Notes: a model not told the origin generated them from the letters alone. Counted from the first letter of the stretch, positions 15,194 through 24,508 are shown. The stretch: DNA of 47,035 bases from Halorubrum sp. F4 (GCF_027257195.1 NZ_JAPDFS010000001.1:746831-793865); one strand, 5' to 3'. Numbers and translations are program-made.

Positions 15194-16693
15194 TCAGATC
15201 GTGTCCGCGACCCGTTCCGCGGTCAGTCCCCCGCTTATCAGACACATCGGGACGCCGATCCCGGGCGTCGTGGTCGCGCCGGTGAAATAGAGCCCGTCGA
15301 CGGCCGAGGAACGGTGTGGCGGCCGGAACAGCGACGTCTGTCGGAGGGTGTGGGCGAGTCCAAGTGCGCTCCCGTCGTAGCTGTTGTACCGGTCCGCGAA
15401 GTCCGCGACGCAGAACGTCTCCTCGAAGACGATCCGGTCGCGAAGCTCCGTGCCGGTGTTCTCGGCGATGTCGTCGAGCACGAGATCGCGGTACTCGGCG
15501 CGCAGTTCCGGCGTGTCCTCCAGCCCGGGCGCGATCGGCACGAGCGCGAAGAGGTTGCTGTGACCGTCGGGGGCGACCGTCTCGTCCGTCTCCGAGGGGA
15601 CACAGAGGTAGTAGGCGGGGTCGTCCGGCCAGGCGGGCTCGTCGAAGATCTGCGCGAAGTGCTCCTCCCACCGCGTCGGCAACACCAGGGTGTGGTGGGC
15701 CAGCTCCTCGACGTCGCCCTCGACGCCGAGATACAGGAGGAACGCCGAGGGCGCATACGTCCGCGACTCCCAGTACTCCTGGGTGTACTGGCGCTTCCGT
15801 TCGGGCAACAGCTCCTGTTCGGTGTGGGCGTAGTCCGCGTTCGAGACGACGACGTCGGCGAGGTAGCGGTCGCCGCCGGCGGTGTCGACCGCGAACGCGC
15901 CGTATCTCCCCTCGATGTCCGTCACCTCCGCGTCGGTGACGAACTCGACGCCGAGCTCCTCGGCGAGCTCGACGATCCCGTCGACGACCGCGCCGACCCC
16001 GCCGTCGGGGTAGTAGACGCCCATGTTGAAATCGACGTGGCTCATGAGGTTGTACAGCGCGGGCGTGTTCGTCGGCGACCCGCCGAGGAAGACCAGCGTG
16101 TACTGCATCAGCTGCTGGAGCTTGGGGTGGTCGAAGTACCCCTCGACGTGGCCCTGCATCTTGCCGAGCAGCGAGAGCCCCCACGAGTACCGGAGCACGT
16201 CGCGGTCGACGTAGTCGCGGAGGCGGGGGCGGTCCTCGTAGACGAAGTGTTCCATCCCGATCTCGTAGGTGCGTTCGGCATCCTCGAGGTACGCGTCCAG
16301 CGCGTCGCCCGCGCCGGGCTCGTACGCCTCGAACAGCTCGCGGTTGTGCGCCATGTCGGGAAGCACGTCGACCCGGTCGCCGTCCTTCCAGAACACGCGG
16401 TAGTGCGGGTCGAGGTGTGTGAGCGTATAGTACTCCTCCGGCGAGCGGTCGAAGTGCCCGAAGAAGCGCTCGAACACGTCGGGCATGAGGTACCACGACG
16501 GACCCATGTCGAAGCGGAACCCGTCGGCCTCGAGGCGGCTCGCGCGCCCGCCGAGCTGTTCGTTCTTCTCGAGGAGGGTGACCTCCGCGCCGGCGTCGGC
16601 GAGGTAACAGGCCGTCGAGAGGCCGCCGAACCCGCCGCCGATCACGACGACGGACTCGCCGGCCACGGCGTCGATGTCGGGGGCCGCGTCCAT
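15194..16693 (-). CDS. crtD: Carotenoid 3,4-desaturase CrtD
   Basis: A 499-residue FAD-dependent desaturase of the phytoene desaturase family. The dinucleotide motif is VVVIGGGFGGLSTA, followed by LLEKNEQLGGRAS. The C-terminal signature is LYFTGATTTPGIGVPM. Position next to lyeJ and cruF identifies it as the 3,4-desaturase of the bacterioruberin route rather than phytoene desaturase CrtI. It is the first gene of the operon. TATTTATAC lies 27 nt upstream, so translation starts without a leader at ATG 16693. It is divergent from an SDR gene. Confidence 0.9.
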   Translation of the reverse strand: MDAAPDIDAVAGESVVVIGGGFGGLSTACYLADAGAEVTLLEKNEQLGGRASRLEADGFRFDMGPSWYLMPDVFERFFGHFDRSPEEYYTLTHLDPHYRVFWKDGDRVDVLPDMAHNRELFEAYEPGAGDALDAYLEDAERTYEIGMEHFVYEDRPRLRDYVDRDVLRYSWGLSLLGKMQGHVEGYFDHPKLQQLMQYTLVFLGGSPTNTPALYNLMSHVDFNMGVYYPDGGVGAVVDGIVELAEELGVEFVTDAEVTDIEGRYGAFAVDTAGGDRYLADVVVSNADYAHTEQELLPERKRQYTQEYWESRTYAPSAFLLYLGVEGDVEELAHHTLVLPTRWEEHFAQIFDEPAWPDDPAYYLCVPSETDETVAPDGHSNLFALVPIAPGLEDTPELRAEYRDLVLDDIAENTGTELRDRIVFEETFCVADFADRYNSYDGSALGLAHTLRQTSLFRPPHRSSAVDGLYFTGATTTPGIGVPMCLISGGLTAERVADTI

Positions 16694-16715
16694 ACTCGAT
16701 CCTCGGACGGGATCC

Positions 16716-16724
16716 GTATAAATA
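16716..16724 (-). promoter_or_regulatory. TATA box of the crtD-lyeJ-cruF operon
   Basis: On the minus strand TATTTATAC is centred 27 nt before the crtD ATG, giving a leaderless transcript for the C50 carotenoid operon. Confidence 0.7.
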
Positions 16725-16781
16725 CCACCACGACGGCCGCGGTGGGTACGACTAAGTCGCCGACGGCCGTAGCTATCGTCG

Positions 16782-17510
16782 ATGGATCAGACGGTCGCGA
16801 TCACCGGGGCGACGAGCGGGATCGGGCGGGCAGTGGCGAGGGCGTTCGTCGACGCCGGCGCGTTCGTCGCCGTCTCCGGGCGGGACGGGGGCGCCGTCGA
16901 CCGGACCGTCGCGGAGCTGAACGGGAACGCGGGGGACGGCGACGATGCCATCGGCGGCGACACGGAGGGAACCGCGTGGGGAGCCCGCGTCGACGTCCGC
17001 GACGAGTTCGACCTCGAGCGGTTCTTCGAGCGCGTCGCCCGCGAGTCCGGCCCCGTCGACGTCGTCCTCGCGAACGCGGCCGTCTTCCACGGTACGCCGG
17101 GAGGGTCGCCGACCGACGGGACCGCCTACCGCGAGTTCGACGACACCATGCGGACGAACGCCCGGGGCGTGTTCGCCACGATACGCGAGGCGATCCCGCA
17201 CCTCGCCGAGGACGCTCGGGTGATCGTCCCCTCCGGCTCCGTCGCCCACGAATCGAAGGAAGGAATGGGCGCGTACGCGGTATCGAAGGCCGCGGCGGAG
17301 GCGGTCGCCCGCGGGTTCGCTGCCGACGTCGACGCGGCCGTCGGCGTCGTCGACCCCGGGCTCGTCGCCACCGACCTCACGGGGATGGAGCGCGCCCGCG
17401 ACCCGGAGAGCGCCGCGCCGCTGTTCGTCTGGGCCGCGACCGACGCGTCCGCCGAGGACCTGAACGGCTCCCGCCTCGGGCTCCGCGAGTGGAAGGCGGC
17501 GACTCGGTAG
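16782..17510 (+). CDS. Short-chain dehydrogenase/reductase
   Basis: A 242-residue classical SDR with TGATSGIG (8-15), NAAV at 98-101 for the usual NNAG, catalytic Ser near 151-153 and YAVSK (Tyr165, Lys169). The cofactor is probably NADP(H), judged from the basic SGRDGG after the second strand. It is divergent from crtD, but a link to carotenoids is unproven; the substrate cannot be read from sequence. An acidic insertion around residues 50-65 is typical of haloarchaeal proteins. It is convergent with thiM. Confidence 0.88.
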   Translation: MDQTVAITGATSGIGRAVARAFVDAGAFVAVSGRDGGAVDRTVAELNGNAGDGDDAIGGDTEGTAWGARVDVRDEFDLERFFERVARESGPVDVVLANAAVFHGTPGGSPTDGTAYREFDDTMRTNARGVFATIREAIPHLAEDARVIVPSGSVAHESKEGMGAYAVSKAAAEAVARGFAADVDAAVGVVDPGLVATDLTGMERARDPESAAPLFVWAATDASAEDLNGSRLGLREWKAATR

Positions 17511-17555
17511 CTCCCCGGTCCGGGCTCGAGTCCACGATGCCGGGCGCGTCCGGGA

Positions 17556-18431
17556 TCAGATCTGCGACGCGCGGTCACGGACGCCGACCGCCGGCGGGTC
17601 CGTGGCCGTCGCCGCCACCGCGTCCATGAACGCGATCCGGTAGCTCCCCGGTCCGGGCGGGGTCGTCTCGGCGGCCCGCTCTCCGGCCAGCCCGTACGCC
17701 GTCGTCGCGACCAGTGCCGCCTCCGTCGCCGTCTCGATCGGCGCGTCCTCCTCGCGGGTCAGCGCCGCCACCGTCCCGAGCGTGCTCGCGAGCATACAGC
17801 CCGAGCCGACGAACGAGCCCATCCGCTCGTGTCCGACCGCCAGTTCGTAGGCGTCCCCGTCCGGGCCGGCGACGACGTCCGTCGGTCCGGACGCCACGAC
17901 GACCGCGCCGGTCTCGGTCGCGAGCGCGACGGCGGCGTCGGCGACGTCCGACTCGTCGCCCACCGACTCGACGCCCCTGACCGTCGCCTCCTCCCCGGCG
18001 AGCCCCCGGACTTCCCCGGCGTTCCCCTTGATCACGTCGAACGCGACCGCGTCGAGCAGTCGACCGACCGACTCGACGCGGTGCGGGGTCGCGCCGTAGC
18101 CGACCGGGTCGAGCACCACCGGAACGTCCGCCTCGTTCGCCCGCCGTCCGGCGTCGATCATCGCGTCGACGTCGTCCCGGTCGGCCGTGCCGGTGTTCAC
18201 CACGACCGCGTCGGCGCCGGCCGCCATGTCGCCCGCCTCGGCCGGCGCGTCGGCCATCACCGGGAGTCCGCCCCAGTGGAGGGTGACGTTCGCCGTCTCG
18301 CTCGTCGTCACGTCGTTCGTCAGGTGGTGGACGAGCGGGGCGGTCTCGCCGACCGCGGACAGCGTTCGACGGAGGAGGCCGGCGTCGAGCCCGGCGTCGA
18401 GGGTGGAAGTCGGGTCCCGCTCATCGGACAT
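17556..18431 (-). CDS. thiM: Hydroxyethylthiazole kinase ThiM
   Basis: A 291-residue ribokinase-like enzyme that phosphorylates 4-methyl-5-hydroxyethylthiazole for thiamine salvage. Recognisable features are VHHLTNDVTTSETAN near the N-terminus, the DPVGYGATPHR motif, IKGNAGEV, and the anion-hole/catalytic loop GSGCMLAS with a cysteine typical of ThiM. Start ATG 18431 lies inside the 3' end of thiE (11-nt overlap), so the two are translationally coupled and supply thiazole phosphate for thiamine phosphate synthesis. Confidence 0.93.
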   Translation of the reverse strand: MSDERDPTSTLDAGLDAGLLRRTLSAVGETAPLVHHLTNDVTTSETANVTLHWGGLPVMADAPAEAGDMAAGADAVVVNTGTADRDDVDAMIDAGRRANEADVPVVLDPVGYGATPHRVESVGRLLDAVAFDVIKGNAGEVRGLAGEEATVRGVESVGDESDVADAAVALATETGAVVVASGPTDVVAGPDGDAYELAVGHERMGSFVGSGCMLASTLGTVAALTREEDAPIETATEAALVATTAYGLAGERAAETTPPGPGSYRIAFMDAVAATATDPPAVGVRDRASQI

Positions 18432-19071
18432 CGGCGATCACCTCCCGGAGCTCGGCGGTCGCGGTCTCCGGATCCGCGGCCGTCGTGACCGCGGAGACGA
18501 CCGCGACGCCGGTCGCGCCCTCTTCGACGACGGCGGCCGCGTTGTCAGCGTCGATCCCGCCTATCCCCACCGCGGGGACGTCGACCGCGTCGGCGACCGT
18601 GGCGATCCGTTCGGTCCCGATCCCGTCGCGATCGCCGGAGACGTCCTTCGAGTCGGTGCCGTAGACGGCCCCGACGCCGAGGTAGTCCGCACCGGCGTCG
18701 ACCGCCTCCGTCGCCTCCGCGACGGTCGACGCCGAGACGCCGACGATCGCCGACTCGCCGAGCTGCTCGCGGGCGACCGCGACCGGGAGGTCCGACTGTC
18801 CGAGGTGGACGCCGTCGGCGTCGACCGCCGCCGCGAGATCGACCCGGTCGTTGACGATCAGCGGGACGCCCGCGTCCGCAGTCATCTCACGAAGCCGGTG
18901 CCCGAGTCGGTACCGGCTCCGCGCGTCGGTTGCCTTCTCGCGGAGTTGGACGGCGTCGATGCCGCCGGCCAGCGCGTCGGCAACGATCGTTTCCGTGTCC
19001 CGTCCGGCGGAGTGTTCGGCCCCCGTCACGAGATAGGTCCGCCACGACGACGGGTCCGGCAGAGTATTCAT
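18421..19071 (-). CDS. thiE: Thiamine phosphate synthase ThiE
   Basis: A 216-residue TIM-barrel enzyme that joins hydroxymethylpyrimidine diphosphate with thiazole phosphate to thiamine phosphate. Seen motifs are QLREK (41-45), LIVNDRVDLA, VHLGQSDLP, GVSAST and YLGVGAVYGTDSK, all standard for the family. It is first of the thiE-thiM pair. The upstream 218-nt gap contains an IS200/IS605 right-end hairpin and no clear TATA box close to the ATG. Confidence 0.94.
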   Translation of the reverse strand: MNTLPDPSSWRTYLVTGAEHSAGRDTETIVADALAGGIDAVQLREKATDARSRYRLGHRLREMTADAGVPLIVNDRVDLAAAVDADGVHLGQSDLPVAVAREQLGESAIVGVSASTVAEATEAVDAGADYLGVGAVYGTDSKDVSGDRDGIGTERIATVADAVDVPAVGIGGIDADNAAAVVEEGATGVAVVSAVTTAADPETATAELREVIADVR

Positions 19072-19114
19072 CAGTTGTACGTTCCGGTGGTCAGTTCAAA
19101 ACGGTTACGGAGAA

Positions 19115-19156
19115 TCAAGGAGAAAGCCTCGCGCTTCAGCGCGGGGAGGACGTCAA
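19115..19156 (+). mobile_element. Solo right end of an IS200/IS605-type element
   Basis: AAGCC is followed by the imperfect hairpin CCTCGCGC (19127-19134), TTCA loop, GCGCGGGG (19139-19146), then AGGACGTCAA. This is the usual 3' end of haloarchaeal IS200/IS605 elements, which is also the 3' end of the TnpB guide RNA (omega RNA). No tnpA or tnpB is present and only about 40 nt of the end remain, so it is a relic. The rest of 19072-19289 holds no gene I can support. Confidence 0.6.
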
Positions 19157-19289
19157 GGGTGATCGATGGAAAACGAGAAGCGACGGAACAGAACGGAAGA
19201 GACGATGGTGGAGAGAGAATAATGAGAGACGATGACGGAGAGGACGGGAACCGGACGAAAGCGAAGAGCGGGCGGGGACCGCGACGGCC

Positions 19290-20150
19290 CTACTCGTCGG
19301 CCGCGACCGACTCGATGACCTCGACGCTGCCGGTGAGCTGGCGGTGGACGTACGGGATGTCGATCCCGGCCTCGTCGAACGCCTCCTTCACCGCGGTGAC
19401 GTACTCCGAGCGCACGCGGACGAAGTCGCCGCGGTCGGGGTCGGCGATCCACCAGCGGGACTGGAGCCCCACGTCGGAGTCGCCGAGCTCGACGAGCCGA
19501 ACCGACGGCGCGGGGTCGTCGAGGATCTCCTCGTGTGCCTCCGCCTTCTCGACGATGATCTCGGTCGCCCGTGCGATGTCGTCGTCGTAGCCGATGCCGA
19601 AGACGAACTTCTGACGGAGCGTCTCGTAGGCGACCGGGTTCGTCACCGCGTTGTTCGCGAGGTCGCCGTTCGGCACCGTGATACGCTCGTTGTCGAACGT
19701 TCGTACCCGCGAGACGCGCAGGTCGATGTCCTCGACGCGACCCGCGTTGCCGTCCCACTCGATCCAGTCGCCGACCTCGAACGGCTTGTCCTTGAGGATG
19801 AAGATCCCGGCGACGAAGTTGCCGAGCAGGTCCTGGGCCGCGAACCCTATCGCGAGCGCGATCGCGCCGCCGAAGACGGCGAACGCCGAGAGGAACGCGC
19901 CGTACCCCGCGAGCGTGAACCCGATCGCGATCGCCGCGACCCAGACGACCGCGTTCGCGACGCTCGACCCGAGGCTCTTGACCGCCTCGTCCAACCCCCG
20001 GGACTCGATCGTCCGCTCCACGCCGGGCACGAAGAGGACCTTCCCGAGCAACAACACGCCGACGAAGCCGGCGACGAACTTGAACACGGTGAATAAGAAC
20101 ACCGCGACCGTCGCCGCGATCCCCGTCAACCCGAACTGTAGTGGTACCAT
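19290..20150 (-). CDS. Small-conductance mechanosensitive channel, MscS family
   Basis: A 286-residue membrane protein with three helices. The third is the Ala/Gly-rich pore helix (FAVFGGAIALAIGFAAQDLLGNFVAG). The beta domain follows (KPFEVGDWIEW ... GRVEDIDLRVSRVRTFDNERITVPNG), then the C-terminal alpha/beta domain. This is standard MscS architecture. The channel opens under membrane tension and releases solutes on hypo-osmotic shock. TTTAAATA (20171-20178, minus) lies about 25 nt before the ATG, so the gene is leaderless and monocistronic. Confidence 0.93.
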   Translation of the reverse strand: MVPLQFGLTGIAATVAVFLFTVFKFVAGFVGVLLLGKVLFVPGVERTIESRGLDEAVKSLGSSVANAVVWVAAIAIGFTLAGYGAFLSAFAVFGGAIALAIGFAAQDLLGNFVAGIFILKDKPFEVGDWIEWDGNAGRVEDIDLRVSRVRTFDNERITVPNGDLANNAVTNPVAYETLRQKFVFGIGYDDDIARATEIIVEKAEAHEEILDDPAPSVRLVELGDSDVGLQSRWWIADPDRGDFVRVRSEYVTAVKEAFDEAGIDIPYVHRQLTGSVEVIESVAADE

Positions 20151-20170
20151 CGTTCACTCGTTCGGAGTGA

Positions 20171-20178
20171 TATTTAAA
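20171..20178 (-). promoter_or_regulatory. TATA box of the mscS-type gene
   Basis: TTTAAATA on the minus strand, about 25 nt before ATG 20150. Confidence 0.55.
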
Positions 20179-20258
20179 GAAGCTACTGGCAGCGCAGTTG
20201 TTTATTCCCGCTCGATAGTTACGTTCGACACCTCGCCCGGTCGCCGCGCGTCCTCGCC

Positions 20259-21527
20259 TCAGTCGCCGTGTGCCGGCCGCGGGTCCAGCGGCCCCTCGCC
20301 GCGGGCGACGCCCCCCAGTCGCCGGCCGTGGACGTCGTCGGCGCGGATCCGGTCACGGACCGCCGGCGGGAGCCACGTCTCGCGGTTTTGCGGCTCCACG
20401 GCCGAGTCCACGCCTGCGGGACGGAGGTCGGCCGGGAGGAACCGGGCGTAGGTGGGGAGTCGCTCGCGAAGGGGGATCCCGCCCGCGTCGGCGACCGCTC
20501 GGAGGCCGTCGAGGTCGGGCCACGCGTACGCGGGGTTGACGTAGTCGTCCGTGACGGGCGAGACGCCGCCGAGGTCGTCTATCCCGCAGTCGACGAGCTC
20601 CGCCGCCGGCGAGAGGTTCGGCGGCACCTGAACCGACACCGCCGGCGGCAACGCGGCCCGCGCCATCGCGACGACCCGTCGCATCGTCTCGAGGTCGGGC
20701 TTCGCGAAGTCCGACCGCTCGTTCGGGACGACGTTCTGGACGATCACCTCCTGGACGTGGCCGTATCGCTCGTGGAGGTCGCGGATCGCGAGCAGGCTCT
20801 CCGCGCGGTCACGCCAGTCCTCGCCGATCCCCACGAGGATCCCGGTCGTGAACGGGACGCCCTGACGACCCGCCGCGCGGATCGTGTTCAGCCGCTGTCC
20901 GGGCGTCTTCCGTCGCCCTCCGCTGTGGGCGTCGACGTCGGCGGTCGTCTCCAGCATCACGCCCATCGAGGCGTTCACCTCGCGCAGGTCGCGAAACGCC
21001 GCCTCCGTGAGGTCGCCCGGGTTCGAGTGCGGGAGCAGTCCCTCCTCCAGGGCGATCTCACACGCCCGGTAGAGGTAGTCGTGGATCGAGCCGAATCCCC
21101 ACTCGTCGAGCCGCTCGTGGACACGCGTGTACCGGTCGTCCGGCTCGTCGCCGAAGGTGAACAACGCCTCCGTACACCCCGCGTCCGCGCCGACCCGACA
21201 CCGCTCTCTCACCTCGTCGGGCGAGAGCAACGAGGCCTCTCCCGGCACGTCGTAGTAGGTACAGTACGTACAGGTGTACCGACAGGCGGTCGTCAGCGGG
21301 ATGAAGACGTTCCGCGAGAAGGTGAGTCCCCCGGCCGTGTCGACGTCGGCGGGACCGACGGAGAGCAGTCGCTCGACCGCCCGATCGTCGACCTCGATAT
21401 CGATCCCGTACTCCGCTGCGTCCGCGAACACGAGGCGTTCTCCGCGGTCGAGTTCAAAAAGCGTCGCGGTCGCGGATCCGCACCTGAGTTCGCCGGCGGC
21501 TCCGTAGAGGGAGATCACCGCGCTCAC
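20259..21527 (-). CDS. cofG: 7,8-didemethyl-8-hydroxy-5-deazariboflavin synthase subunit CofG
   Basis: A 422-residue radical SAM enzyme that, with CofH, makes the deazaflavin chromophore Fo of coenzyme F420. The cluster motif is CRYTCTYCTYY, and the family motifs LFTFGDEPDDRY, LLPHSNPG and VPFTTGILVGIGE are clear. Start GTG 21527 overlaps the stop of cofC (21524). A longer frame upstream is a continuation through cofC and has no support. Pairing with cofC places two steps of F420 synthesis in one operon. Confidence 0.93.
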   Translation of the reverse strand: MSAVISLYGAAGELRCGSATATLFELDRGERLVFADAAEYGIDIEVDDRAVERLLSVGPADVDTAGGLTFSRNVFIPLTTACRYTCTYCTYYDVPGEASLLSPDEVRERCRVGADAGCTEALFTFGDEPDDRYTRVHERLDEWGFGSIHDYLYRACEIALEEGLLPHSNPGDLTEAAFRDLREVNASMGVMLETTADVDAHSGGRRKTPGQRLNTIRAAGRQGVPFTTGILVGIGEDWRDRAESLLAIRDLHERYGHVQEVIVQNVVPNERSDFAKPDLETMRRVVAMARAALPPAVSVQVPPNLSPAAELVDCGIDDLGGVSPVTDDYVNPAYAWPDLDGLRAVADAGGIPLRERLPTYARFLPADLRPAGVDSAVEPQNRETWLPPAVRDRIRADDVHGRRLGGVARGEGPLDPRPAHGD

Positions 21528-22243
21528 TCGCGAACGACGCCGACGCGCCCGCCGTCGGCGTCGAGGGCGAATCCGGCCTCCCGGAGCCACGTCGCGGCCG
21601 CGCCGTCGCCGTGGATCAGAAGCTCCGCGAGGTCCGCGCGCTCGTCGATGTCCGTCGCGAGCCGATGGGAGTCGACCGTCCGGACCGATGCACCGATCTC
21701 GGCCGCGATCCGACGATGATCGAGGAAGGACGCGCCGTGGTAGTCGACGCGGAAGCGCGGATGGGAGACGACGAGCGCGTTCGTGCCGCCGCCACGGCCG
21801 GGGGCGATCGTCACGTCGGCCGGGCCGGTCTCCGTCCCACGGCCATCGTGGCCGGTCCCGCCGAACAGCCGTTCGAGCGCCCCGGGAGTCGCGAGCGCGA
21901 GGTCGGCCATCACGACGGCGACCGCCTCGACCTCCTCGCCGGGTCGACGCTCCTCGAGGATCGCGTTCACCGCGTCGCTGAGCGGCCGATCGTCGACGGT
22001 GACCGGCGGATCGATCGGGAGGGTCGGCTGGGCGGTCGGGTCGCTCCCGTCGCTTGGCGCGCTCCCGTCGCTCGTCTCGAACTCGTCGGTCGCGAGAACT
22101 CGCGGGGTCCCGCCGGCGTCGTCCACCGCCGCCAGCACGTCGGCGAGCATGGTCCGCGCGAACGCGGCCCGCTCGGAGGGAGAGAGGGCGTCGGCGAGCC
22201 GCGATTTCGGACGATGGGTGGAGAAAGGAACGAGGACCTCCAT
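21524..22243 (-). CDS. cofC: 2-phospho-L-lactate guanylyltransferase CofC
   Basis: A 239-residue nucleotidyltransferase that activates 2-phospholactate with GTP for F420 side-chain synthesis. The start MEVLVPFSTHRPKSRLADAL carries the family substrate loop (K-S-R-L). VVMADLALATP and the APGRGGGTNALVV motif match CofC. A short Ser/Asp/Pro-rich insert near residues 55-70 is a haloarchaeal lineage feature. It begins 12 nt after the cetZ1 stop and overlaps cofG. Confidence 0.9.
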   Translation of the reverse strand: MEVLVPFSTHRPKSRLADALSPSERAAFARTMLADVLAAVDDAGGTPRVLATDEFETSDGSAPSDGSDPTAQPTLPIDPPVTVDDRPLSDAVNAILEERRPGEEVEAVAVVMADLALATPGALERLFGGTGHDGRGTETGPADVTIAPGRGGGTNALVVSHPRFRVDYHGASFLDHRRIAAEIGASVRTVDSHRLATDIDERADLAELLIHGDGAAATWLREAGFALDADGGRVGVVRE

Positions 22244-22254
22244 TCGACGGCCGC

Positions 22255-23433
22255 CTAGAACAGCGACTCGAGCTCGTCGCCGTCGTCGCTGACGAGGCTG
22301 TCGAGGTTCTCGTCGCTCTCCTCGCGGATCTCGTCGAGGTTGTCCTGTGCCTCGATGGCGACCTCCTGGAGCTCCTTGATCCGGGGGACGTTCGTGACGC
22401 CCGCCAGCAGGATCACGGTGGCGACGAAGCCCGCGCCGCGGTACGGGTAGTCGCCGCCGCGGACCTCCATCGAGCCGGTCTGCTCCTCGAGCCACTTGCG
22501 GCCGCGCTCGATACCCTTCCGGTTGAGGTACTCCGGCGGTCCAGCGAGCACGAGCAGCGCCCGCTCCGCGCCCTCGATCTCACAGGGGAGCGTGAGCCGA
22601 CCGAGCGCCGCCTTTCGGACGAGGCTCGTGATCCGGTTGGTGGTGTGCGCGCTGTCGAGTTCGTCGCCGCCGTCGTCGTTGCGGAGCCGCGAGAGCAGGC
22701 CACCGGAGCTGCGCTCCTCGACCTCCTCCTCGGCGTAGCCGACCGTGGAGACGCCGCCGCCGGAGAGCGTGTTGATGATCTCCGAGGAGTCGACGACGCT
22801 CTCCGCGACCTCCTGGCCCTGCTGGATCTCGCCCGCGCCGAACAGGATCCCGAAGCGTCGGACGATCTCCTCGTTGATCTCCTCGTAGCCGCCCTGGACC
22901 GACTCGCCCGTCTTCCGCCAGGCGTCGTTGTCGAACACCATCAGGTTGTCCACCTCGCGGACGAACGTCTGGAACGACCGGGCCGCGTTCAGGGTGTAGA
23001 TGCCGCCCTCGTCGCTGCCCGGCAGCACGCCGAGCCCGTAGACGGGCTCGGTGTAGATCCGCTTGAGGTGTTTGGCCAGCACCGGCGCGCCCCCGGAGCC
23101 GGTGCCGCCGCCGAGTCCCGCCACGACGAGGAACGCGTCCACCTCGTGGACCGGGATCGAGTCGATCGCGCCCTGTACCTCGTCGATGTCCTCCTCGGCG
23201 ATCTCCGCGCCGAGCTCGTTGTCCGCGCCGACCCCGTGGCCCTTCACCCGGGACTGGCCGATGAGCACGCGCTGTCCCTCCGGGATGTGTTCGAGCCCCA
23301 TGAGGTCGGCCTTGGCCGTGTTCACCGCCGCGGCGGCGCGCACGATCTCAGAGCCGGTCCGTTTGTCGTACTCCAGGAACTTGTCGACGACTTTCCCACC
23401 CGCCTGTCCGAATCCGATCATTGCCAGTTTCAT
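22255..23433 (-). CDS. cetZ1: Tubulin-like cell-shape protein CetZ1
   Basis: A 392-residue GTPase of the CetZ family, the haloarchaeal tubulin/FtsZ relatives that control cell shape and motility. The G-loop is GLGGGTGSGGAP (GGGTGSG at 108-114). The N-terminus MKLAMIGFGQAGGKVVDKFL and the C-terminus DELESLF are typical of CetZ1. A Shine-Dalgarno GGAGGGA (23441-23447) and a TATA-like GGCTTATGG about 50 nt upstream indicate a short leader. It heads an apparent cetZ1-cofC-cofG run. Confidence 0.93.
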   Translation of the reverse strand: MKLAMIGFGQAGGKVVDKFLEYDKRTGSEIVRAAAAVNTAKADLMGLEHIPEGQRVLIGQSRVKGHGVGADNELGAEIAEEDIDEVQGAIDSIPVHEVDAFLVVAGLGGGTGSGGAPVLAKHLKRIYTEPVYGLGVLPGSDEGGIYTLNAARSFQTFVREVDNLMVFDNDAWRKTGESVQGGYEEINEEIVRRFGILFGAGEIQQGQEVAESVVDSSEIINTLSGGGVSTVGYAEEEVEERSSGGLLSRLRNDDGGDELDSAHTTNRITSLVRKAALGRLTLPCEIEGAERALLVLAGPPEYLNRKGIERGRKWLEEQTGSMEVRGGDYPYRGAGFVATVILLAGVTNVPRIKELQEVAIEAQDNLDEIREESDENLDSLVSDDGDELESLF

Positions 23434-23611
23434 ATTGAACTCCCTCCGCCTTTGAAACGACCAGAGTGGGATGTGGACCATAAGCCTTCGGATGGCGTTA
23501 CCAGTCCTGAGATCCACGTCCGGTCGGTCCCGGCGTTCGCCCCGATTAGGTCGGGCGATCTCCGCGATATCGGCTCCGATCCGGCGTCCGCGTTTCGGGC
23601 GCGAGTCACGG

Positions 23612-24508
23612 TCACTCGACCCCCAGATACGCACCGAGCGTGGTCATCTCCGACTCGTCGACGCCGAACGCACCGACGTCGTTGTCGGCGGTCGTGTTGT
23701 CGAACTTCAACGAGCGGTACTGGTCTCCTCCCATCGGGAACCCGGGAACGGCCCCGAGCACCGTGAGCCCGATCCGCGCCAGCGGCATCGGCAGCGGGAC
23801 GATCCGAACGCCCTTGCGTTCGGCCTCGTAGACGAGGTTCGTCACCTCCCGCAGCGTCAGCGTCTCCGGGCCACCCACCTCGTAGACCTCGCCGACGTGT
23901 TCGTCGGACTCCAGGGCGGCCACGAGCATCGGGACGAGGTCCTCGACGTGGATCGGCTGGAAGCGCGTCCTGCCGCCGCCGGGAAGCGGATACAGCGGTA
24001 CGCCCGGCGCGAACATCCCCTTGAGCCGCTTCGTGAAGGAGACGAACTCGCCGCCCTCGCCGAAGACGACCGAGGGCCGGAACGTCGTCCACTCCAGGTC
24101 GCTCCCGCGGACGATCTCCTCGGCCTGTCCCTTCGACCGGATGTAGGCGGTGTCGCCGTCGGGGTCGGCCCCGAGCGCGCTCATCTGAAGGAACCGGTCG
24201 GCGCCCGCCTCCTCGGCCGCCCGGACGAGGTTCTCGGTCCCGGCGCGGTGGATCCGGTCGTGCATGACGTTGCCGCCCTTCGGCTCGAAGAGCGGCGAGA
24301 GCGCGACCAGGTTCACCACCGCGTCGTGACCCTCGACCGCGGGCGTGATGGAGTCGTACGCCGTGACGTCGCCGACGGCGGAGTCGACCCCCTCGGGCGT
24401 CTCCGCGGGCGACCGCGACATCGCGGTCACCTCGTGGTCGTCCTCGACGAGCGCGCGACAGAGGTACGACCCGATGAAACCGGTCCCGCCGGCTACCAAC
24501 ACCTTCAT
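23612..24508 (-). CDS. Atypical SDR/NAD-dependent epimerase, NDUFA9-like
   Basis: A 298-residue protein of the extended/atypical SDR group with the motif LVAGGTGFIGSYL at the N-terminus and no canonical YxxxK pair in the usual place (YIRSKGQAEE gives a Tyr-x3-Lys-like YIRSK). This matches the complex I NDUFA9-like branch found widely in haloarchaea. NADPH binding is expected; the substrate is unknown. GGTTTACG (24534-24541, minus) lies 29 nt before the ATG, indicating a leaderless transcript. Confidence 0.85.
   Translation of the reverse strand: MKVLVAGGTGFIGSYLCRALVEDDHEVTAMSRSPAETPEGVDSAVGDVTAYDSITPAVEGHDAVVNLVALSPLFEPKGGNVMHDRIHRAGTENLVRAAEEAGADRFLQMSALGADPDGDTAYIRSKGQAEEIVRGSDLEWTTFRPSVVFGEGGEFVSFTKRLKGMFAPGVPLYPLPGGGRTRFQPIHVEDLVPMLVAALESDEHVGEVYEVGGPETLTLREVTNLVYEAERKGVRIVPLPMPLARIGLTVLGAVPGFPMGGDQYRSLKFDNTTADNDVGAFGVDESEMTTLGAYLGVE

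Noticed and set aside
15314..17629. A 771-codon plus-strand frame antisense to crtD and overlapping the SDR gene
   Set aside because: Long antisense frames are common in GC-rich haloarchaeal DNA. This one is Arg/Val-rich, lacks motifs, and overlaps three well-identified genes.
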